A stretch of DNA of 64,000 nt from Qipengyuania marisflavi (lineage in GTDB: Bacteria; Pseudomonadota; Alphaproteobacteria; Sphingomonadales; Sphingomonadaceae). The stretch's first letter is position 1; each line of letters starts with the position of its first letter. Where the stretch lies: assembly GCF_005884405.1 (NCBI RefSeq), contig NZ_VCAO01000002.1:62001-126000 (forward strand), written 5' to 3'. Of this stretch, positions 7,690 through 14,847 are shown piece after piece. A program made the translations under genes and the position numbers. The notes below the pieces were generated by a model. It saw only the letters and a program-made list of their open reading frames with translations, was not told the origin of the DNA and did no database searches.

Positions 7690-9189
7690 ATGAGCAACTA
7701 CCGTATCCAGGGCGCAACGGGCGAATGGGAGGTCGTGATCGGCCTTGAGGTCCATGCGCAGGTCACTTCGAATTCCAAGCTGTTCAGCGGCGCCGACACC
7801 ACTTTCGGCGCCGAGCCGAACACGCAGGTCAGCCTCGTCGATGCCGCGATGCCGGGGATGCTGCCGGTACCCAACCGCGAATGCATCCGTCAGGCGGTGC
7901 GCACCGGCATGGCCATCGAAGCGCAAATCAACAAATACAGCCGGTTCGACCGCAAGAACTACTTCTACGCCGATCTGCCGCAGGGTTATCAGATCAGCCA
8001 GCTGTACCATCCCATCGTAGGCGAGGGATCGCTGACCATCGACGCCGATGACAAGGCGGGTATCCCCGAGGATAAGGTCATCGGGATCGAGCGGATCCAT
8101 GTCGAGCAGGACGCTGGTAAACTGATGCACGACCAGCATCCGACCATGTCCTATGTCGATCTCAACCGCTGCGGTGTGGCGCTGATGGAAATCGTGTCGA
8201 AGCCCGATATGACCTCGCCCGCCGAGGCCGGGGCCTATGTCCGCAAGCTGCGTAGCATCCTGCGCTATGTCGGATCATGCGACGGTAATATGGAGCAGGG
8301 ATCGATGCGCGCCGACGTCAATGTCAGCGTCCGCAAGGTGGGCGATACTGAGTTGGGCACCCGCACCGAGACCAAGAACGTAAATTCGGTCCGCTTCGTG
8401 ATGGCCGTGATCGAAGGCGAGGCGCGCCGTCAGGTCGCGCTGATCGAAGACGGCGGCACAGTGGTGCAGGAAACGCGGCTTTACGATCCTGACCGCAACG
8501 AAACCCGCTCGATGCGCTCCAAGGAAGACGCGCATGACTATCGCTATTTCCCCGATCCGGACCTGCTTCCGCTGGAGCTGGAGCAGGACTTCCTCGACGC
8601 TTGCCGGGCCAGCTTGCCCGAGCTGCCCGATGCCAAGCGCGCGCGCTATACCGATGCGCTGGGCCTGACGCCGTATAATGCGCGCGAACTGACTGCCGAG
8701 GTCGAGACTTTTGCGCGCTTTGAAACGCTGCTGGCGGCCACGGCGGGCCTGCTGGGCAAGGGCGAGGAAGCGGTGGCAACCCAGGTCGCCAACTGGTCGC
8801 TTTCGGTCGCGCCGGGCGTGATGAACGCGCTGGGTGACGAGGCCAATCCCGCCCACGCCACTGCCGCTGCGCAGGCAGCGATCCTGAAGATGCAGGCGGC
8901 GGGCGAAATCAGCGGCGGGCAGGCCAAGGAGATCTACGAGATCGTCCTGAAAACCGGCCGCGAACCGGGCGAAATTGCCGAGACCGAAGGCCTCAAGCAG
9001 CAGAGCGACACCGGCGCGATCGAAGCGGTGATCGACGAGGTTCTGGCCAGCAACACCGACAAGGTGGAGCAGTATAAAAGCGGCAAGGACAAGCTGTTCG
9101 GCTTCTTCGTCGGCCAGACGATGAAAGCGATGCAGGGCAAGGGCAATCCGGCGGTGGTCAACCAGCTGCTGAAAGACAAGCTGGGCTGA
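7690..9189 (+). CDS. gatB: Asp/Glu-tRNA(Asn/Gln) amidotransferase subunit B
   Basis: A 499-residue protein of normal family length. The opening [12 protein letters not shown], the [19 protein letters not shown] segment and the metal-site region [18 protein letters not shown] identify the catalytic domain, which phosphorylates and amidates the mischarged tRNA. The C-terminal GatB/YqeY domain (about residues 350-499) ends in the tRNA-contacting segment [19 protein letters not shown]. Together with gatC and gatA this completes the complex, implying the indirect route to Gln-tRNA and/or Asn-tRNA. Confidence 0.97.
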   Translation: MSNYRIQGATGEWEVVIGLEVHAQVTSNSKLFSGADTTFGAEPNTQVSLVDAAMPGMLPVPNRECIRQAVRTGMAIEAQINKYSRFDRKNYFYADLPQGYQISQLYHPIVGEGSLTIDADDKAGIPEDKVIGIERIHVEQDAGKLMHDQHPTMSYVDLNRCGVALMEIVSKPDMTSPAEAGAYVRKLRSILRYVGSCDGNMEQGSMRADVNVSVRKVGDTELGTRTETKNVNSVRFVMAVIEGEARRQVALIEDGGTVVQETRLYDPDRNETRSMRSKEDAHDYRYFPDPDLLPLELEQDFLDACRASLPELPDAKRARYTDALGLTPYNARELTAEVETFARFETLLAATAGLLGKGEEAVATQVANWSLSVAPGVMNALGDEANPAHATAAAQAAILKMQAAGEISGGQAKEIYEIVLKTGREPGEIAETEGLKQQSDTGAIEAVIDEVLASNTDKVEQYKSGKDKLFGFFVGQTMKAMQGKGNPAVVNQLLKDKLG

Positions 9190-9216
9190 CCCGCGCCGGG
9201 CAGTCGGCGTCGCGGC

Positions 9217-10086
9217 TTAGTCGGTCGCGGCCTGCACTGCGATAAAGCCGTCACCCTTGGACCAGATCACTGGCCCTGCCGCATCGCGCATCAGCACTGG
9301 CCCGTGGAAACCGCCGGTAAAGGCGCTCTCGCGCTTCTTGTCGGTCGCGGCGTCGAATTGTGCGGGTGTCAGCGCCATAACGGCAGGGATCAGCGTCTCC
9401 AGCCGGGCAAAGGCGGCGGTGAGCGCAGCCTTGGCCACGCGGCCATTCTCGGCGCTCCAGCGTGTCACATTCTCGCTTGGCTCGTAAGACCGCTTCGCCA
9501 GCCGCACACTGCTGACGATCTGCTGGCCGTAAAGCCGCTTGAGATTGTCCCCGTGTGCCACCGACAGATCGGCGATAATTTGCAATTGCGTGAAATCGGG
9601 CGACATCTGATAGCGATAGCTGACCAGACCGACCTGCTGCGCCGGATTGGCAGCGACAAAATCTGCAACCGAATTAAACGCCGCGCCAGGCACCAGTTCG
9701 ATTTCGCTGGCCGCGAACCATTCGGGCGCAGCGATGGCCTTGCGCGTGGTTTCCAGCGCCAGACCTGCGACATCGAAATCCATCAGAACGTCAGCCAGCG
9801 GCGCAACCGCCGCATCGGCGCGGTCGGCTGCATTGGCCGTCATCACCGAACGCTTGTTGTCCATGCCGGCAATCACCAGCGCCCCGATCAGGCCGCCGCC
9901 AGCTCCATCGGTGACCACCCGGCCGACATCGACCGAGGTGCCGATCCGCTCTTGCGCGATCGTCACTGCGACCGGGCGCAGGCTGGCAATCGCGCGTTCG
10001 GTTTCCGGCATGGCAGGCGCGCCATCACCGGCATTCGCCGCAACGGGTGCGGCCAGTGCGAGAAGGATGGCCAGGGTACGGTTCAC
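9217..10086 (-). CDS. Exported protein of unknown function
   Basis: A 289-residue protein with a typical signal peptide (MNRTLAILLALAAPVAANA, cleavage near residue 19). The mature part contains a small Gly-rich hydrophobic patch (DGAGGGLIGALVIAG, about residues 60-74) and an otherwise soluble mixed alpha/beta sequence. No family was recognised. It is the last of three co-directional exported proteins; 75 bases with a weak hairpin (stem GCGGGG at 10125-10130 with CCCCGC at 10148-10153) separate it from the gene upstream. A shared envelope role is only an inference. Confidence 0.7.
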   Translation of the reverse strand: MNRTLAILLALAAPVAANAGDGAPAMPETERAIASLRPVAVTIAQERIGTSVDVGRVVTDGAGGGLIGALVIAGMDNKRSVMTANAADRADAAVAPLADVLMDFDVAGLALETTRKAIAAPEWFAASEIELVPGAAFNSVADFVAANPAQQVGLVSYRYQMSPDFTQLQIIADLSVAHGDNLKRLYGQQIVSSVRLAKRSYEPSENVTRWSAENGRVAKAALTAAFARLETLIPAVMALTPAQFDAATDKKRESAFTGGFHGPVLMRDAAGPVIWSKGDGFIAVQAATD

Positions 10087-10161
10087 CGGTATCTCCGAGT
10101 TTTTATGGAGGGTAGAAATACGCAGCGGGGCACCGCCATCGGCAGCACCCCGCCAGCGGGA

Positions 10162-10821
10162 TCAGATCTTGTTGGAATATTCGAGGAAGTTCTTGGTGAA
10201 GGCACCGCGCAGATCGGATTCGGCAGCCTCGGTCTCGTCAGTGGTCTTGGGCGGGAACTGGCTCAGGCCATTACCGCCGCGACCCTTGACCATGTCGGTT
10301 TCGGTTTTGCCCGTACGGAAATCCTTGAAGATGAAGCGGTTGTTCAGCGAACGACCGTAAATCGCCTTCTTCTGGTAGAGGTTCTGCGTGACGATCAATT
10401 CCGCATAGCAAGGAGCAGTCGATTCGGTTAGGCGGGTCTTCACCTTGGTCGTGATCTTGCGATCGGCGATCGGGGTTTCATAGATGATCTGCGTGCCTTC
10501 AGGCATTTTCAGCTCGGCAACCAGATCGATTTCCGCCAGCGCAGCAACCTGCAGCCGGGGGCCGAGGGCTTCCTTGAGGTATTCTGCCTCGGAAATGTTG
10601 CGGTCCTTATTGGCCGCCGCATCGGCAATCGCGCCAACTACGCCGAAGCCCGAGAGCAGCGAAGTGGTCTGCGCCTGACCTTCAGTGGTGGGGAAGACGT
10701 GCAGTTCGCAAGTTGCGGTCTGCGGTACAGCTACGGCTTCCGGCTGGGCGTCCTGCGCCGCAGCAATAGTGGCAACACCCAGAGCGAGCGTGACGCCCGC
10801 AGTCATTGTGAATTTACGCAT
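10162..10821 (-). CDS. Exported protein of unknown function
   Basis: A 219-residue protein with a signal peptide (first 22 or so residues, ending IAAAQ) and two cysteines in the mature part (ATCELHVF near residue 38 and APCYAELI near 137) that could form a disulphide. It contains a short hydrophobic patch (LLSGFGVVGAIADAA) and a mostly polar C-terminus. No family was recognised. Its start codon shares one base with the stop of the upstream gene (TAATG), so the two are co-translated. Confidence 0.72.
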   Translation of the reverse strand: MRKFTMTAGVTLALGVATIAAAQDAQPEAVAVPQTATCELHVFPTTEGQAQTTSLLSGFGVVGAIADAAANKDRNISEAEYLKEALGPRLQVAALAEIDLVAELKMPEGTQIIYETPIADRKITTKVKTRLTESTAPCYAELIVTQNLYQKKAIYGRSLNNRFIFKDFRTGKTETDMVKGRGGNGLSQFPPKTTDETEAAESDLRGAFTKNFLEYSNKI

Positions 10822-11567
10822 TAAAGTTCTCCGTCCAGATCGTTAATTTCGGAATTGGCTGGGGCGGCCGCGCTGTCGCTGTCCGCCAGAATTTCGGTTG
10901 TTTCGGCAATGGGTTGTTCCGGCTGCGCAGCCAAAACTGGTGCTGCATTCTCGCCAATGATGAAGGCAATTTTCTCACCTGTGCGGGCACGCAGTTCGCG
11001 GCCCTGTTCGATGAACCCGGCCTTGCCCTTGATGAAACCGGAGAAGACCCCGACGGCAATCCAGCTGGCGAACACTGCGCCATTGTTGTTCTTGCCTTCT
11101 TCGCGGTAACGGCCATCCAGCCGCACACCGCCCGTGGCCAGTTCCAGCGTGCGCAAGGAAATGCCCAGGATGCCGGGCTTGCCAAAGCCGCCCTTGGCCG
11201 TTGCGAAAGTGACCTCGCCCCAGCCGATGCTGCCCGCCGGGACGACCACTGTGTCGTTGTCGATCACATCTTCCAGCACCGTGACGCTGAAGCGGTCACC
11301 GACCTTGTGGGTCTGGCTGGAAAGCTCTTCATTGAGCATGACCTTGAGCGGGGTGAAGCCTGGCAAGGTGGCGGATTGCGCCACGATTGCTGGTTCAACT
11401 GCCGGTGCAGCAACCGCGGCCTCATCGGCAGCAGCCATGGCTTCACCAGCAGCCACGGTATTTACCGCGCCAACCTGGGCAACGGCGCCTGTATTCAAGA
11501 AGATTGCCGTCAACGCCAATGCTGCGGCGCGGGTTACGTCAGAAATGCCGCCCATAATTTTACCCAC
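10821..11567 (-). CDS. Exported protein of unknown function, first of three-gene cassette
   Basis: A 248-residue protein with a hydrophobic leader (about residues 12-31, ending GAVAQ) and an Ala-rich linker. The middle part, LKVMLNEELSSQTHKVGDRF through DTVVVPAGSIGWGEV, resembles beta-rich modules that set out a default value and a pore-like barrel, but I could not assign a family. A weakly hydrophobic segment (FASWIAVGVFSGFIKG) lies near residue 167, and the C-terminal tail is acidic and Ala-rich. It heads the operon, divergent from the 11762 gene. Confidence 0.68.
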   Translation of the reverse strand: MGKIMGGISDVTRAAALALTAIFLNTGAVAQVGAVNTVAAGEAMAAADEAAVAAPAVEPAIVAQSATLPGFTPLKVMLNEELSSQTHKVGDRFSVTVLEDVIDNDTVVVPAGSIGWGEVTFATAKGGFGKPGILGISLRTLELATGGVRLDGRYREEGKNNNGAVFASWIAVGVFSGFIKGKAGFIEQGRELRARTGEKIAFIIGENAAPVLAAQPEQPIAETTEILADSDSAAAPANSEINDLDGEL

Positions 11568-11761
11568 CCGTTGTTTGGCGGCAGCTATGACAAGGCATTA
11601 TGCGAGTCTATGATTCCTAGCCAATCTGGCCCCATACCAATTGCTAATTTGCGCCACTGTTGCGCGCCAACAACACGTTCACCGGCCAAATGGATTTTCA
11701 TCGCCGGTTCAGCACGATGCCGGCATATATCCGCCGCATTGATCGTGGAGGGTCGCATCCC

Positions 11762-12598
11762 ATGAAGGCATTACTCACGGCGATTGTCGCCGCATTGTTA
11801 CTGTTCGTCCCCGCCGGTTCCGCGCATGCGCAGTTCGGCGGGTTGGAGCGTACCGAGGTCAAGGAGGGCTATCAGCTCAAACCCGGCGCAGTGCAGATTC
11901 TGGTGTTCCGGCCCGATGTCCACGTGGGTGAACAGACCACCGGCGGGATGAACGAACCCAATGCCGAATGGACCCAGACTGCCAAGGCGCACATCATGGC
12001 GGCGCTGGAGCAGGAGCATCTGGCGCGGGGCAGCCAGCTGGTGATGGTGACGCAGGAAGACGGCGAAATGGGCGAACTGGTGGCGGATTACACCGCGCTG
12101 TTCGGCACGGTCGCCAATTCGGTGCTCAATCACAAGATGGTGCGCAGCAACCGCCTGCCGACCAAGCGCGATGCGTTTGACTGGACGCTGGGCGAAGATG
12201 CGGCGCGGCTTAAGGCGCTGGGCGGCGATTATGGCCTCTTTTTCTACACTTACGACAGCTATGGTTCGACCGGGCGCAAGATCATCCAGGGTCTGGCGCT
12301 GGTGCTGGGCGGGGGCTTTGTCCCCTCTGGCGTGCATATCGGTTATGCCGGTCTGGTCGATCTGGATACCGGCGATCTGGTCTGGCTGAATGTCGACACG
12401 TCGATGGGCGGGGACATCCGTACAGCCGAGGGCGCGCAGAAACGCGTGGCGCAGCTGATGGAGGAATTTCCGGTGCGCGCAGAGGGTGTTGTGGTGCCAG
12501 AGGGGACCGTGACCTTTGATCCGCCGCTGCCGCCAGACGGGCCGGTTGATGACGAGCCGGTCGTTGCCAGTCCAACCGCTGCGGGAGACGGGCAATGA
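11762..12598 (+). CDS. Exported protein of unknown function beside M48 protease
   Basis: A 278-residue protein beginning with a clear signal peptide (MKALLTAIVAALLLFVPAGS, cleavage near AHA-Q). An in-frame ATG at 11660 would add 34 non-signal-like residues, so 11762 is chosen. The mature sequence has a Gly-rich apolar stretch (IIQGLALVLGGGFVPSGVHIG) and VDLDTGDLVWLN, which hints at a beta-rich, envelope-associated fold. The C-terminus is Pro/Asp-rich. No family was assigned. The gene overlaps the M48 protease start by four bases. Confidence 0.72.
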   Translation: MKALLTAIVAALLLFVPAGSAHAQFGGLERTEVKEGYQLKPGAVQILVFRPDVHVGEQTTGGMNEPNAEWTQTAKAHIMAALEQEHLARGSQLVMVTQEDGEMGELVADYTALFGTVANSVLNHKMVRSNRLPTKRDAFDWTLGEDAARLKALGGDYGLFFYTYDSYGSTGRKIIQGLALVLGGGFVPSGVHIGYAGLVDLDTGDLVWLNVDTSMGGDIRTAEGAQKRVAQLMEEFPVRAEGVVVPEGTVTFDPPLPPDGPVDDEPVVASPTAAGDGQ

Positions 12599-13812
12599 AG
12601 CAATTTGCAATCACCCTGGCCGCCAGCGCTTTGTTCGCCAGCCCGCTCGCCGCGCAGGACGTGGCTGCGGTGGAGCAGGTGGCTGACCCCGCGCCGCTGC
12701 CCAGTGCGCATGGCTATGAACCGCAGGACGATCTGGAAAAGGGCCTGTGGTACGAAATGGACGAGGCCGAGCGGCGGCTGAAACAGTCCAAATTCCTGAT
12801 CGAAGACCCCGCGCTTAACGATTATGTGCGCGGTGTGCTGTGCCGCACGGTGGGCGAGGATCGCTGCCCAGCGGCGCGGATCTATCTGATGCGCACCCCG
12901 CAGTTTAACGCCAGCATGGCACCCAATGGCGTGATGCTGGTCTATTCCGGCCTGCTGCTGAGGATGCGCGATGAAGCGCAGTTGGCGGCGGTGCTGGGGC
13001 ACGAGTTCACCCATTTTGAGAAACAGCATTCGCTCCGCCTGTTCCGTAATATGCGCAAGAAGAGCGATCTGATGGCATGGCTGTCGGTCGCGCCGGTCCG
13101 GCTGCCCTATGCTGCGGCGATGGCGACGCAATTTGCTGTGATCGGCAGTGTGTTCTCCTTCAGCCGCGATATGGAGCGTGAGGCGGATGCCGGATCGATC
13201 AAGGAACTGGCGCAGGCCGGTTACGATCCGCGCGCAGCCAGCGCGGTCTGGTCGCAGCTGGGCGCTGAAATGGACGCCACCGCCAAGGAGCGCCGCCACC
13301 GCAGCAACAAAAAGCGCGGCGGCCTGTTCGCCACGCATCCGCGCACCACTGACCGGATGGGCACGCTGGCGCAGCTGGCAGAGGCCGCCGTGCCCGATGC
13401 CAGCGCCGCGGAGACTCGCGCCGCTGAATATCGCGCGGCTCTGGGAGACTGGTGGCCGCAGCTGATTGACGACCAGATCGCCTTGCAGGATTTTGGCGGG
13501 ACCGAATATCTGCTTGCCACGCTGGCGGGTGGTGATCCGGCGGGCTGGACGGGCGATCTGCTCTATGCCCGCGGCGAGTTGTACCGCGCGCGCGCCAAGG
13601 AAGGCGATTTCGCGCAGGCGGCAGACTTCTTCCGCCAGGCAATTGCCACCGGCGATACACCGCCTGAAAGCTGGCGCGGGCTGGGGCTGGCGCTGATGAG
13701 ACTGGGCAACAAGCCCGAGGGGCAGGAGGCGCTGCGCAGCTATCTGACGCTGCGGCCGCAGGCAGCCGATGCCGCCTTGCTGCGAACGATGGCCGGGGAG
13801 ACACTATCGTGA
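12595..13812 (+). CDS. M48-family exported metalloprotease with C-terminal repeats
   Basis: A 405-residue protein with a signal peptide (cleavage near residue 20) and the zinc motif HEFTH at 136-140. The third ligand is probably Glu194 in SRDMEREADAG. This is the BepA/LoiP-like M48 arrangement, implying a periplasmic zinc endopeptidase; BepA acts on outer-membrane assembly. The C-terminal 100 residues (ARGELYRARAKEGDFAQAAD and WRGLGLALMRLGNKPEGQEA) look like TPR helices for partner binding. It overlaps both neighbours by four bases, so the three exported proteins are made together. Confidence 0.9.
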   Translation: MKQFAITLAASALFASPLAAQDVAAVEQVADPAPLPSAHGYEPQDDLEKGLWYEMDEAERRLKQSKFLIEDPALNDYVRGVLCRTVGEDRCPAARIYLMRTPQFNASMAPNGVMLVYSGLLLRMRDEAQLAAVLGHEFTHFEKQHSLRLFRNMRKKSDLMAWLSVAPVRLPYAAAMATQFAVIGSVFSFSRDMEREADAGSIKELAQAGYDPRAASAVWSQLGAEMDATAKERRHRSNKKRGGLFATHPRTTDRMGTLAQLAEAAVPDASAAETRAAEYRAALGDWWPQLIDDQIALQDFGGTEYLLATLAGGDPAGWTGDLLYARGELYRARAKEGDFAQAADFFRQAIATGDTPPESWRGLGLALMRLGNKPEGQEALRSYLTLRPQAADAALLRTMAGETLS

Positions 13813-14405
13813 AGCGTCTGGGAAAACTGTTCATCGCACTGGCTCTGGCAGCCGGGCTGACAACGCCCGCACAGGCGGGCTGGCGTCTGGTCGAGAAGGG
13901 CGAGGAGCGCAAGGTTGCGGGCCGGATGTATGTCACCCCGACCGAAGACTGGAACCGCTCCACCATCCGCCCCGTCAGCCGGTCCGAAGTGTGGACGCGC
14001 GACGGACGTGAGCTCAACGATCTCGATTTTTTCATGGGGATCAAGGATGGCAAACCGCTGTTCCGCGAAACCCATCGCAAGCGCGCGCCGCTGCCCAAAT
14101 TCGACCCCGCAATGCTGCCCACCGATATCGTGGAGTGGTATCAGGACACGGCCAACATCGTACTGGGCGGATCTTTGTTTGCGATTACAGAGGTCAAACC
14201 GGCGCGGCTGGCGGGCTATGACGGCGTGCATTTCGCCTTCAGCTACACCGGCAGCGACAATGTCGAGCGCAAGGGCGAGGTCCGCGCGGCGATCATCGAC
14301 AGCCGCCTGTATCTGATCAGCTTCGATGCTCCGTCGCTGTATTATTTCGACCGCAATATCGGCGGTGTTCGGGTGTTGATGGATAGCGCGCGGCTCAAAC
14401 GCTGA
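13809..14405 (+). CDS. Exported protein of unknown function after M48 protease
   Basis: A 198-residue protein with a signal peptide (MKRLGKLFIALALAAGLTTP, cleavage near AQA-G) and a mature beta-rich sequence containing VKPARLAGYDGVHFAFSYTG and RLYLISFDAPSLYYFDR. No family was recognised. It starts four bases before the end of the M48 gene and is followed by a strong terminator, so it is the last gene of this cassette. A role as substrate, partner or lipid/protein-binding factor for the protease is possible but unsupported. Confidence 0.72.
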   Translation: MKRLGKLFIALALAAGLTTPAQAGWRLVEKGEERKVAGRMYVTPTEDWNRSTIRPVSRSEVWTRDGRELNDLDFFMGIKDGKPLFRETHRKRAPLPKFDPAMLPTDIVEWYQDTANIVLGGSLFAITEVKPARLAGYDGVHFAFSYTGSDNVERKGEVRAAIIDSRLYLISFDAPSLYYFDRNIGGVRVLMDSARLKR

Positions 14406-14426
14406 CGCATAACAACTGATGTCACT

Positions 14427-14464
14427 AAAAAGGGGCGCCGGAGATTAGTCCGACGCCCCTTTTG
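14427..14464. terminator. Bidirectional intrinsic terminator
   Basis: A stem of about 14 pairs with one bulge (AAAAGGGGCG-CCGGA against TCCG-CGCCCCTTTT) around the seven-base loop GATTAGT. The A run on the left and T run on the right let it act in both directions, ending the plus-strand M48 cassette and the minus-strand gene at 14480-14782. Confidence 0.85.
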
Positions 14465-14479
14465 CATTGCTGCGCAGGA

Positions 14480-14782
14480 TTAGTCCTGACGCTGGCCTGT
14501 GATCGGCATTGCGCCAAATGCACCGGCATTGACCGTTCCGGTCATCTGATTGCCTTCAACAGTGGCTTCACAATCGAGCGTCATCGGCATGGGGACCGTC
14601 ATGTCCATCTTCCAGGTCAGCTTGTCGCCGTCCATTTTGCCATCTTTGACGTCCATCGAGCCCATCGCGCCGGCCATCGAGCCGGTGAAGCAGCCATCAT
14701 CGCCGGGTACGACGGTGAAGGTGCCTTTCTGTTCGCCCATCGGGCTCTTGACGACGGTGTCATAGGTTCCAGCTGCGGACAT
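14480..14782 (-). CDS. Small Met-rich beta-strand protein, function unknown
   Basis: A 100-residue protein without signal peptide. Its pattern of alternating strands (AGTYDTVVKSPMGEQKGTFT, then DKLTWKMDMTVPMPMTLDCE) suggests a small beta barrel or sandwich. Methionine is unusually frequent, with 11 in 100 residues. I recall similar short proteins in Sphingomonadales but know no assigned function. An AGGAGA-like site lies upstream of the ATG at 14782. It lies between a bidirectional terminator and the M16 peptidase gene and probably has its own promoter in the 65 bases between. Confidence 0.65.
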   Translation of the reverse strand: MSAAGTYDTVVKSPMGEQKGTFTVVPGDDGCFTGSMAGAMGSMDVKDGKMDGDKLTWKMDMTVPMPMTLDCEATVEGNQMTGTVNAGAFGAMPITGQRQD

Positions 14783-14847
14783 ACATATTCTCCTGTAATT
14801 GATTTCGTGGACATTGGGATAACTGACAGTGATGTCAATAAGGTCCC

